A stretch of 64,000 bases of DNA, from contig CAZKNF010000007.1 in assembly GCA_964554105.1 (NCBI GenBank), positions 1 to 64,000 on the forward strand, read 5' to 3'. The notes under the pieces are model-generated. The model was not told the DNA's origin. It worked only from the letters and a program-made list of their open reading frames with translations, and did not search any database. Made by a program: the position numbers and the translations under genes. Origin of the DNA: CAZKNF01 sp964554105. Its GTDB lineage: Bacteria; Bacteroidota; Rhodothermia; Rhodothermales; VXPQ01. Below, in pieces: positions 28,409 through 35,850 of the stretch; the stretch's first letter is position 1; each line of letters starts with the position of its first letter.

Positions 28409-29758
28409 CTATACGAGTCCGAGCGCCACCATGGCCCGCGCAACTTTCAGAAAACCGGCGATATTGGCGCCGTTGACGTAGTTGCCGGGGGTGCCGAATT
28501 CCTCGGCGGTCTCGAAGCAGGTTTCGTGGATGTGCCGCATGATTTCTGCGAGGCGTTTTTCGGTGTACTTGAACGTCCACGTGTCGCGGCTCGCGTTCTG
28601 CTGCATCTCGAGCGCTGAGGTAGCGACGCCGCCGGCGTTCGCCGCTTTGCCGGGGCCGAACGCCACGCCCGCCTCGCGAAAGATTGCGATGCCCTGCGGC
28701 ACCGTCGGCATGTTTGCACCTTCTCCAACAGCGATGCATCCATTGTTCACGAGGATCTGTGCATCTCTGCCGTTTAGCTCGTTCTGGGTGGCACACGGCA
28801 GCGCCACGTCGCAAGGGATCTCCCAGATGTTTCCCCCAGCCACGAAGCGGACGCCCTTTTTTCGCCTACCGTATTCTTCGATGCGTTCGCGATTCACCTC
28901 CTTTACCTCTTTCAGCAGCTCGAGATCGATGCCCTCTTCGTCGTGCACGAAGCCGCTCGAATCCGAACAGGCGATGACCTTGCCGCCAAGATGCTGAACT
29001 TTTTCTATCGCGTAGATAGCCACGTTGCCCGCCCCTGACACCACGCAGGTTTTTCCTTCGAGCGGTTCGCCCCGGACCTTCAGCATCTCATCCATGAAGT
29101 ACGCCAATCCGAAGCCTGTCGCCTCCTTGCGGACGAGAGCACCTCCCCAGTCCAGGCCCTTCCCGGTCATCACCCCGGATTCGTAGCGGTTGGCAATTCG
29201 CTTGTACTGGCCGAATAGATACCCGATCTCCCGGGTGCCGACTCCGATGTCGCCTGCCGGGACGTCGGTGTACTCGCCGAGGTGCCGGTAGAGCTCGGTC
29301 ATGAGGCTCTGGCAGAAGCGCATGACTTCGTCATCCGAACGTCCTTTAGGGTCGAAATCCGAGCCGCCCTTTCCTCCGCCGATCGGCATACCCGTCAGCG
29401 CATTTTTAAACACCTGCTCGAATCCGAGGAATTTCACGATGCCGAGATTCACAGAGCTGTGGAAGCGCAGCCCGCCTTTGAACGGCCCGATCGCGCTATT
29501 GAATTCAACTCGAAACCCGCGGTTGATGTGCACCTCGCCTGTATCGTCCTGCCACGGGATGCGGAAGATGATCTGCCGCTCCGGCTCGCAGATTCGCTCT
29601 ATAATCTTGTGCGCGCCAAGCTCGGGATACTTAACCAGAACCGGACCCAACGACGCGAGCACTTCCAGGACGCTCTGATGGAATTCGGCTTCCCCGGGAT
29701 TTCGAAGGACGACTTCCTGGTAGATCGGCTCCAGGTCCTCGTCTATATGTGAGATCAT
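28409..29758 (-). CDS. gdhA: NADP-specific glutamate dehydrogenase
   Basis: 449 residues, the usual length for the hexameric GDH-I class. It aminates 2-oxoglutarate to glutamate. Key blocks are PFKGGLRFHSSVNLGIVKFL, the catalytic-lysine segment GMPIGGGKGGSDFDPKG, VPAGDIGVGTREIGYLFG and the nucleotide-binding VSGAGNVAIYAIEK. The absence of an acidic residue at the end of the second nucleotide-binding strand fits NADP use. A perfect inverted repeat 39 bp upstream of the start may bind a regulator. Confidence 0.95.
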   Translation of the reverse strand: MISHIDEDLEPIYQEVVLRNPGEAEFHQSVLEVLASLGPVLVKYPELGAHKIIERICEPERQIIFRIPWQDDTGEVHINRGFRVEFNSAIGPFKGGLRFHSSVNLGIVKFLGFEQVFKNALTGMPIGGGKGGSDFDPKGRSDDEVMRFCQSLMTELYRHLGEYTDVPAGDIGVGTREIGYLFGQYKRIANRYESGVMTGKGLDWGGALVRKEATGFGLAYFMDEMLKVRGEPLEGKTCVVSGAGNVAIYAIEKVQHLGGKVIACSDSSGFVHDEEGIDLELLKEVKEVNRERIEEYGRRKKGVRFVAGGNIWEIPCDVALPCATQNELNGRDAQILVNNGCIAVGEGANMPTVPQGIAIFREAGVAFGPGKAANAGGVATSALEMQQNASRDTWTFKYTEKRLAEIMRHIHETCFETAEEFGTPGNYVNGANIAGFLKVARAMVALGLV

Positions 29759-29796
29759 ATTCAGGCTTGAGTCTTTCGCGATGTACTATGCGCTGC

Positions 29797-29814
29797 GAAG
29801 ATCCTCGGATCTTC
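29797..29814. promoter_or_regulatory. Perfect inverted repeat upstream of gdhA
   Basis: GAAGATCC (29797-29804) and GGATCTTC (29807-29814) are exact complements separated by TC. It sits 39 bp before the gdhA start and about 100 bp before the divergent DUF1080 frame. The position fits an operator or a 5'-leader hairpin. The regulator is not recognised. Confidence 0.4.
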
Positions 29815-29911
29815 AGAAGAGTCGAATCCTACGCAATGATCCGTCAAGAGTGCCGGGCACTCGCGCACATCGCCGGATTCTGGCAGAGCCTCCGCCGTTC
29901 GTGAACGGACC

Positions 29912-30814
29912 TTGAGGTTGCAGATAGTTATCTTGTCACTCTATCCTCACGATCAGCCAAGTCACGATCAGCCAAGTCGTACCGAGCCTGTGCCGATTTC
30001 TAAAGAGCTTTCCGAGCACCATCCGACTGTCGAGTCCGCGTCGTTCACTTACCGTCCCGGACATCGGCTACATTTAAGATTTCAGCGACGACGTGGCGGC
30101 CTGTCCAGCTGGCTGCTCGCGGCGGTTTTGATGGTGTCTGTCGGCTGGATGGGATGCACGCCGACGCAGGAGCCGGCCGGAGATGAAGAGCGGGTCGACG
30201 ACGTCGACGCCGGTGAGAGCAGGATAGAAGCCGGGAGATCCGAATTCGTGGACGGAGGCAGCGTGCTTTTCGACGGGCAGTCGCTCGATGGATGGGAGGG
30301 CGATCTTGACATGTTCCGGATCGAAGGCGAGGCGATTGCCGCCGGATCCCTCGACGAGCGGATTCCGCAAAACGAGTTCCTATGCACCGAATCCGAGTTC
30401 GACGATTTTGAGCTGCGCGCGGAGTTTCGACTTCTTGGTGGGGAGGCGGCCAACGCGGGCATTCAGTTTCGTTCGCAGCGAATTCCGGATCACCACGAAG
30501 TGATTGGTTACCAGGCCGACATGGGGGATGGATGGTGGGGGGCGCTCTATGACGAATCTCGGCGCAACCGGATTCTGGCAGCACCAGACTCCGCCGGCAT
30601 TGCGGAGGTGCTGGATAGGGGGGATTGGAACGAGTACGTCATTCGAGCGGAAGGGCGGCGTATCCGCCTCGCGATCAATGGATACGAGACCATCGATTAT
30701 ACCGAACCGGACGAGGAGATCCCGCAGTACGGAAAGATCTGTCTTCAGATCCATGGCGGACCGCCGGCCGAAGCATGGTATCGCAACATCTCGATCCGAC
30801 AACAGACCGACTGA
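29912..30814 (+). CDS. DUF1080 (3-keto-disaccharide hydrolase-like) lipoprotein
   Basis: Up to 300 residues. The start is uncertain: TTG at 29912 is the earliest, and the first ATG at 30131 lies inside the hydrophobic signal. A basic RRR segment, SSWLLAAVLMVSVGW and a following Cys form the lipoprotein signal. The mature part carries the DUF1080 blocks LFDGQSLDGWEGD, DFELRAEFRLLGGEAANAGIQFRSQR, WNEYVIRAEGRRIRLAINGYETIDYTE and GKICLQIHGGPPAEAWYRNI. Members of this concanavalin-like fold act on 3-keto-glycosides or bind glycans. The disputed N-terminal part holds a 15-bp tandem duplication. Confidence 0.82.
   Translation: MRLQIVILSLYPHDQPSHDQPSRTEPVPISKELSEHHPTVESASFTYRPGHRLHLRFQRRRGGLSSWLLAAVLMVSVGWMGCTPTQEPAGDEERVDDVDAGESRIEAGRSEFVDGGSVLFDGQSLDGWEGDLDMFRIEGEAIAAGSLDERIPQNEFLCTESEFDDFELRAEFRLLGGEAANAGIQFRSQRIPDHHEVIGYQADMGDGWWGALYDESRRNRILAAPDSAGIAEVLDRGDWNEYVIRAEGRRIRLAINGYETIDYTEPDEEIPQYGKICLQIHGGPPAEAWYRNISIRQQTD
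29947..29976 (+). repeat. Two exact 15-bp tandem copies near the DUF1080 5' end
   Basis: TCACGATCAGCCAAG is repeated head to tail at 29947-29961 and 29962-29976, and would encode HDQPS twice if translated. It suggests recent slippage and casts doubt on whether this part is coding. Confidence 0.6.
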
Positions 30815-31002
30815 AGCGGCGCCGAGATTTGCGCATCTACGTGTTTAGCCGACGTCCTAGGTGGAAGTACGCACGGCGCAGAGTCGGGGATTTGGGTGAT
30901 TTCACCGATGCGTCGGTTTCTGTCAGGAATGTTATTGATTACGAACAGGCAGCGGCGAGCGCTTGTCTGTCGTGTCAATGCGATAGCTGATAGGAGGCTG
31001 AG

Positions 31003-31755
31003 ATGAGCAATCACATGGTCGTGGAGGATAAGGATCGACAGCTGGATTCCAGCGGACGGAATGTAGAGCATGCAGGTGCGAAGTCCAGCGAAGAGCCGAC
31101 TGCAGGCGGTCGCAGGTCGCGGACAGCCGCTGCTCGCCGGCGTGCAGCCATTGTCTTTATCGCGCCTGCCGTGATCCTGGCCGGCCTCCTCTACCATCCG
31201 CATATAGGAAATCCGACAGACGCCGATTTTCTCGCTAGCCTTGCCGAGGCAGTCGCTGCCGACCCAACGCGCTGGGCGCTGGCTCACCTAGCTATCGGTG
31301 TAGGCTCCGGGCTCCTGATTGTGGCATTTATCGCCATACGGAGTCACTTCGGGGAGCTCGGCGAAAATCGATGGAGTCGCCCGGCACTCCCGTTCATCGT
31401 TATGGGCAGCACGCTCTACGCGATGTTGCCGGCGATGGAGTTTGTGCCGCTGGCTGCCGCTGATGCGGGAGCCGATATTCAGGCAGCACAGGCCGCACTG
31501 CTGCCCTGGTTTGCTCCCACCCTGTTCACGGGTGCGCTCATTTTCGCTATCGGTGCGATCGGGTTTGCAGTCGGAATTTTCCGCAGCCGTATTCTGGATA
31601 AAATGCCATCGTACATCGTAGCGGCGGCACTCATCGTACTGGCTATTTCGCGGCTCATACCACTGTTTCTGTTTCAAATACAGCTGACCGGAATTGCCGG
31701 TATCGTGGCGCTCTGGCCGCTGGCATATGTCATGTGGAGCCGTTCATCGTCATGA
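31003..31755 (+). CDS. Hypothetical membrane protein, about six helices
   Basis: 250 residues. A strong GGAGG ribosome binding site precedes the ATG. A charged 47-residue N-terminus rich in R and S is followed by hydrophobic segments near 48-63, 90-110, 128-142, 165-190, 203-222 and 224-245. The arrangement (HPHIGNP after the first helix, WALAHLAIGVGSGLL, HF in loop 2) resembles DUF4386-like uncharacterised proteins. No function can be given. Its 3' end overlaps the convergent DoxX-like gene by 6 bp. Confidence 0.65.
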   Translation: MSNHMVVEDKDRQLDSSGRNVEHAGAKSSEEPTAGGRRSRTAAARRRAAIVFIAPAVILAGLLYHPHIGNPTDADFLASLAEAVAADPTRWALAHLAIGVGSGLLIVAFIAIRSHFGELGENRWSRPALPFIVMGSTLYAMLPAMEFVPLAAADAGADIQAAQAALLPWFAPTLFTGALIFAIGAIGFAVGIFRSRILDKMPSYIVAAALIVLAISRLIPLFLFQIQLTGIAGIVALWPLAYVMWSRSSS

Positions 31756-32223
31756 CGACGCTGAGGTGGCAGAGGTGCGCACAAATCCGCCCAAAACCAG
31801 TGCCGCGGCGATGATGACGAGGTTTTTTACGATGTATTGCCCTTCCACGGTAAGCCCATACGGGATGCGGCCGGATTGAAATGTGACCCCTGGAAGTAGT
31901 ACCAGAGGCATGAACGTGCCCACCATTTGGAGAAACAGAAGCGCGATCGCGATGCGGTTGGCGGGCCGATAGAGGAAAGTCACCCCGATAATGACTTCCC
32001 ACCATCCGATGATGCTCAGCCAGGTCAGCGCGTCGAAGAGCGGCATCCAGCGCACGGTCGCGAGCACGAGCGACTCGGCGGGCGATATCCCCAAGGGCTT
32101 GAGCAGCCCGAACCAGATGAATATGATGCCAAGCGAGGCGCGGAGCGCAGGTATGCCCCATCTCCTCATGAAGCCGGCAATGTGCCGGTCGACTAGGTCG
32201 AGCCTATCATGCGCGTCGGGCAT
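31750..32223 (-). CDS. DoxX-like membrane protein
   Basis: 157 residues with four hydrophobic helices. The motif RASLGIIFIWFGLLKPLGISPAES and the later WLSIIGWWEVIIGVTFL and IPYGLTVEGQYIVKNLV segments match the DoxX/YkgB family. DoxX-type proteins are linked with redox homeostasis, but the exact activity is unclear. It lies 11 bp after the VOC gene and forms an apparent three-gene unit YCII-VOC-DoxX. Confidence 0.8.
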   Translation of the reverse strand: MPDAHDRLDLVDRHIAGFMRRWGIPALRASLGIIFIWFGLLKPLGISPAESLVLATVRWMPLFDALTWLSIIGWWEVIIGVTFLYRPANRIAIALLFLQMVGTFMPLVLLPGVTFQSGRIPYGLTVEGQYIVKNLVIIAAALVLGGFVRTSATSASS

Positions 32224-32234
32224 ACATATTCCTG

Positions 32235-32612
32235 CTATTCACCTTCGATAATGGATAAGATATTGCCGGCAGGATCCTTGAACCATGCAATCTTTGTATC
32301 ATCATACGCCAGAATTCCTCTGTCATCGGTTTTAATCTGACCCTCGTCGTATTTCTCGAACTGAATACCGGAGCGGGTGAGTTCGTCGATCGTCCGATCG
32401 ATGCTTTCCACGGGGAAGTTAAGCACCGTAAACGTCGCCGGTTCGTGGTCGGCTTTAGGATAGACGAATATTCTACTTTCGCCGTTGACTCGAATCTCGA
32501 GACCCATGGGTGATGCAGATAGCTCCAAACCGAGCGTATCACCGTAGAAGACCTTCGCGACTTCAGTGTCGTCGACCGAGAAGGAGCTAAATAGCTTTTT
32601 GTTGTCGATCAT
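32235..32612 (-). CDS. VOC-superfamily (glyoxalase/bleomycin-resistance fold) protein
   Basis: 125 residues from the ATG at 32612, which has a GGAG site upstream; an in-frame ATG 11 codons earlier is less likely. It contains one pair of beta-alpha-beta-beta-beta modules: FSVDDTEVAKVFYGDTLGLEL, ATFTVLNFPVESIDRTIDELTRSG and AWFKDPAGNILSIIE. Many such single-domain proteins act on or bind small electrophiles. A metal site is not complete enough to assign an activity. Confidence 0.85.
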   Translation of the reverse strand: MIDNKKLFSSFSVDDTEVAKVFYGDTLGLELSASPMGLEIRVNGESRIFVYPKADHEPATFTVLNFPVESIDRTIDELTRSGIQFEKYDEGQIKTDDRGILAYDDTKIAWFKDPAGNILSIIEGE

Positions 32613-32660
32613 AGCATTCTCCAGCATCTGAATAAGTGGGTCCATTTTCGTAAGCCGCGA

Positions 32661-32993
32661 CTACGGCTTCAATTCTCTCACGGGTCGCACCTCGATGCTT
32701 CCGACTCTCGCCGGCGGTATCTTCGAGGCCACGCGGATGGCCTCGTTCAGATCGCGGGCGTCGATAAGATAAAAGCCGGCGAGGTGTTCCTTCGTTTCTG
32801 CAATGGGGCCGTCGGTGACTGATATCTTGCTGTTTCGAACCCGTACGGTCGTGGATGTATGAACGGGTTCGAGAACTTCAGCCGCGAGACAGTGTCCTCG
32901 CTCACGAAGCACATTACTGAATGCCATGCATTCAGCGTCGGGGACGTTCCCGAGGTCGTTCTCATCACTGTACACCAGGCACACGTACTTCAT
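32661..32993 (-). CDS. YCII-related domain protein
   Basis: 110 residues. The motif VTDGPIAETKEHLAGFYLIDARDLNEAIRVA is the YCII/DGPF signature. These small proteins often neighbour ECF sigma factors, but none is present here. It heads the putative YCII-VOC-DoxX unit, with 48 bp between its stop and the VOC ATG. No enzymatic function is established. Confidence 0.88.
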   Translation of the reverse strand: MKYVCLVYSDENDLGNVPDAECMAFSNVLRERGHCLAAEVLEPVHTSTTVRVRNSKISVTDGPIAETKEHLAGFYLIDARDLNEAIRVASKIPPARVGSIEVRPVRELKP

Positions 32994-33094
32994 AGCGGCT
33001 CCAGGTCAGGATTCGTCGGTTCGTTTATGTTCTAGTCGTCCAGAACCGGACTAAATCGACAGGAGTCGCTGTTTTAATGACAACCTAGAAGCTA

Positions 33095-33562
33095 ATGGAG
33101 ATCGTCGAACGAGAGAGGTTGATGGTGATCGGCTTGCCCGTCCATGCGACGTGGCAAGCTCTCTGGACTGAGGTGCCGCGAACATGGGAGGAGTTTGTCG
33201 GCAGGCGGGCCGAAGTAGACGACGCCATCGGCGAGACCTTTATTGACGTTTCGCTAGACCAGACCGGTGACGAGTATCTGCAGCTCGTGGGCCTAGAGGT
33301 GTCGCGGGTGGACTGCATTCCAGCAGAAATGCTGGCAGTCGAGATCCCCGCACAGCGATATGTCTTTCACAAACATATCGGCCCGACGAGCGAGATTGCA
33401 GGGACGTTCGGGCGGATGTATGATTGGGCGCGGCAGCACGACCACGATGCCGGCCAATTCAAAATCGACATCGGGTATACTGTGGCCGGCGACGAACGTG
33501 AACACGACCTGTTCATCGGACTACGGCCGGAGAAAATGTGGAGGGAGATGCGAGCGGCGTAG
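33095..33562 (+). CDS. GyrI-like effector-binding domain protein
   Basis: 155 residues. It carries the SOUL/GyrI-like fold associated with AraC-type effector-binding domains: FIDVSLDQTGDEYLQLVGLEVS, PAEMLAVEIPAQRYVFHKHIGP and HDLFIGLRPEKMW. There is no helix-turn-helix, so it is a stand-alone binding or hydrolase domain. It is the only plus-strand gene between the YCII unit and fliA. Confidence 0.78.
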   Translation: MEIVERERLMVIGLPVHATWQALWTEVPRTWEEFVGRRAEVDDAIGETFIDVSLDQTGDEYLQLVGLEVSRVDCIPAEMLAVEIPAQRYVFHKHIGPTSEIAGTFGRMYDWARQHDHDAGQFKIDIGYTVAGDEREHDLFIGLRPEKMWREMRAA

Positions 33563-33606
33563 TACGGCGCTTTGCGCTGGTTTGGGACGTGATCGCAACT
33601 GACGCC

Positions 33607-34368
33607 TTAGGCTGCCTTAGAGCGTGTTTCGTGGAGGCGAGTACGCAGCGTCAGGAGGATTTTGCCGAGTATCTGTGAAATGCGTGCCTCGGTGAGATTC
33701 AGCAGGGAAGCGATTTCACGCAACGTCAGATCTTCGAAATAATATAGGGCGAGGATCGTCTGTTCGCGTTCGGGGAGCTCTTTGATCAGCGTCGCAACGT
33801 ATGCGTAGAATGAATCCTTGTCGATCTGGTCGAAGTTGCGGTCTGCGTCTTCGTTCGGGAGCGACTCTAAAAGCGCCTGGTCACCTTCGACACCAGTGGG
33901 CTCATGGAGGGAGAGGGAGTAGCGACTCTGCGCATCGCGGAGCAGCGTGTGGTACTCAGAAAGGGTAATGCCCAGGTAATCGGCGACGTCCAGATCCTCC
34001 GGCTCGGCTCCAAGCATCTGGCGCAGCGTTTCGATTGCGGACTGCGCTTCGGCGAGCATCCGGCGGCGTTCGCGAGGCAGGGCATCTATCGAGCGTAGAT
34101 AATCCACCAGCGCACCACGAATCCGGCCGTATGCGAATGATACGAAAGGCGTGCCTCGATCGGGATCATAGCTGTCGAGCGCCTGGAGCAGCCCGAGGAG
34201 CCCGACGTCTTCGAGGTCTTCGCGCGTCGCAAGCGGGTGGTCCGGAATACTCAAACGGCCGATCAACGACCGAACGAGCGGCACCGCGGCCAGGACGACT
34301 GCCTCCCGATTGGCGGGGGACGGATCGTGAGCGTGTGCTTCCGCTAGACTTTGTAAGTCTTTTGCCAT
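33607..34368 (-). CDS. fliA: Flagellar sigma factor sigma-28
   Basis: 253 residues. Region 2 is present (LEDVGLLGLLQALDSYDPDRGTPF, SFAYGRIRGALVDYLRSID), and region 4 ends with ILALYYFEDLTLREIASLLNLTEARISQI. The order and length fit the FliA/WhiG family. It directs late flagellar and chemotaxis gene transcription and would be held by FlgM, encoded at 63.2-63.5 kb. It is the last gene of the supercluster. Sigma-28-like promoters are found before flgM and the cheZ-like gene. Confidence 0.93.
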   Translation of the reverse strand: MAKDLQSLAEAHAHDPSPANREAVVLAAVPLVRSLIGRLSIPDHPLATREDLEDVGLLGLLQALDSYDPDRGTPFVSFAYGRIRGALVDYLRSIDALPRERRRMLAEAQSAIETLRQMLGAEPEDLDVADYLGITLSEYHTLLRDAQSRYSLSLHEPTGVEGDQALLESLPNEDADRNFDQIDKDSFYAYVATLIKELPEREQTILALYYFEDLTLREIASLLNLTEARISQILGKILLTLRTRLHETRSKAA

Positions 34369-34409
34369 GTCTGACGAAGCTCTAATGAGTTATGCTCTTA
34401 CGTACGGTG

Positions 34410-34670
34410 TTACGCGGCCTTCGCGGTCGGCTTCTCACGGGCCTCCGCATTCGACTCGCCGGGTGACGCTGTTTCTTTGGTGAGCGTCGACGGCGTGTAA
34501 GCCAGTATTCGATTGATGGCGATATCTCCCGCCGTCAACAAGAAGTACACGCCCAGACCCGTGCCGAGAGCGACCAACATCGTGCGCTCAAGCGGGGCCA
34601 TGCTCCAGACTTGATTGAGAAAGGCCAGAATGCCTGCCAATCCGCTGAACTGGATGTAAATAACACGCAT
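34410..34670 (-). CDS. Small hypothetical membrane protein in the flagellar cluster
   Basis: 86 residues. One clear transmembrane helix (about 31-48, MLVALGTGLGVYFLLTAG) and a possible weaker one near the N-terminus are followed by a polar tail rich in Thr, Ser, Glu and Lys. It lies between flhG and fliA on the same strand. No known family is recognised. The context suggests a flagellar accessory or membrane-linked factor, but it could be unrelated. Confidence 0.55.
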   Translation of the reverse strand: MRVIYIQFSGLAGILAFLNQVWSMAPLERTMLVALGTGLGVYFLLTAGDIAINRILAYTPSTLTKETASPGESNAEAREKPTAKAA

Positions 34671-34872
34671 GAGCCTATCCTTTAATCGAGCACTAACGAA
34701 ACCGATTTAGCAGTTACCGGACTACTTAACAATATGTATGCCATCGGAGGTAACTCGGCTGTTCGACCGTAAACGAACATGCTTTCAGTCACCTTGTGCA
34801 TGGAACGATCGGCTCGGACATATGGCAGAGATCCGCCATTTTATTCCGGTTTAGGCGTATGAACGAGCATAT

Positions 34873-35801
34873 TCAGCGGCTCTCCACCGATTCCACCAGC
34901 GGAGTGCGTCCTTTAATTATGGCGTCTGCGAGCATCCGAAAGGCTTCCGACGCGGGCCCGTTTTTCCGGACGACGGGAATCTGCTGCATCACGGATTGCC
35001 GAATAGAATGGGAGAAAGGTACCCAGCCCAGGTAATTCGGTAACCTGCCCGTAAAATGCTCCGTTATGCGAGCAAATCGATCTGCAACGCTCTCTCCATC
35101 CACACTCGATTCCGCGAAGTTTACAACGGTCGCGAGGGGGTGAAATGGATCCGTACTCCAGATCATGCGGGCGAGCCGATAAGCGTCCGCGATAGCGGTA
35201 GGTTCACCGACAACTACCAGCAGTCGGAGGTCCGCGCGATCGAGCGCCCACCGAACGGCTCTGCCTGTTCCCGCAGGAGCGTCTATGAGAACGTACTCGT
35301 GCTCGCCACGGAGGTCCGCAAGCAGCTCATCGAGCGACGAATAGAGCTCCTGCTCGCGTGGTTCGGCCTCGCCGGCTTGACCGGCAGCCTGTATCAGCGT
35401 AATTCCACTTGAGGTCTCATGCCGCAACTGATTCGTCGTGGCCGTGAAGCGCAGATGGTCCATGACGGTCGCGCCGGGCGTCTCGTTCATCAGCACGCCG
35501 CAGGCACCCTGTCCCANNNNNNNNNNNNNNNNNNNNNNNNNNNNNNNNNNNNNNNNNNNNNNNNNNNNNNNNNNNNNNNNNNNNNNNNNNNNNNNNNNNN
35601 NNNNNNNNNNNNNNNNATGACGGTCGCGCCGGGCGTCTCGTTCATCAGCACGCCGCAGGCACCCTGTCCCAGATCCGCATCGATGATCGCGACACGACGC
35701 CCGTCGGCAGCGAACGCCTCAGCCAGGTTGACCGCCACGACGCTTTTCCCGACGCCACCTTTCCCGCTGGCTACTGCAATGACTGTGGTGCGGCGGTTCA
35801 T
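34873..35801 (-). CDS. flhG: MinD-like ATPase FlhG (split by a scaffold gap)
   Basis: The 5' part (from the ATG at 35801) and the 3' part (stop at 34873) are separated by 100 N flanked by an identical 55-bp repeat. Removing one repeat and the N-run joins the frames into 257 residues. The deviant Walker A is SGKGGVGKS at 12-20, followed by DADLGQGACGVL and LIDAPAGTG. FlhG sets flagellar number with FlhF. The N-terminus begins directly with the ATPase strand and lacks the DQAxxLR helix that stimulates FlhF. Frame and spacing allow no upstream extension encoding it. Confidence 0.9.
35462..35516 (+). repeat. Left copy of the 55-bp overlap at the scaffold gap
   Basis: It is identical over 55 bases to 35617-35671, in direct orientation. 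It belongs inside flhG, and it marks the end of the left contig. Confidence 0.95.
35517..35616. other. 100-N assembly gap inside flhG
   Basis: A run of exactly 100 N, the usual placeholder for a gap of unknown size. Its flanks share 55 identical bases, and deleting 155 bases restores the reading frame. The gap therefore probably has no missing sequence. Confidence 0.97.
35617..35671 (+). repeat. Right copy of the 55-bp overlap at the scaffold gap
   Basis: The same 55 bases as at 35462-35516. Best explained as unmerged overlap between contig ends and not as a biological duplication. Confidence 0.95.
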
Positions 35802-35850
35802 GTATAACTTTAAGTGAATATGAAAAGGTCTTGCTACCTGTCGCCGTCCA

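Noticed and set aside
35170..35182. GCCGATAA on the plus strand, a possible sigma-28 -10 box
   Set aside because: It is inside flhG, antisense, with no -35 partner and no plus-strand gene downstream.
35462..35671. Genuine 55-bp tandem duplication disrupting flhG
   Set aside because: The N-run of exactly 100 and the perfect frame restoration favour an unmerged assembly overlap.
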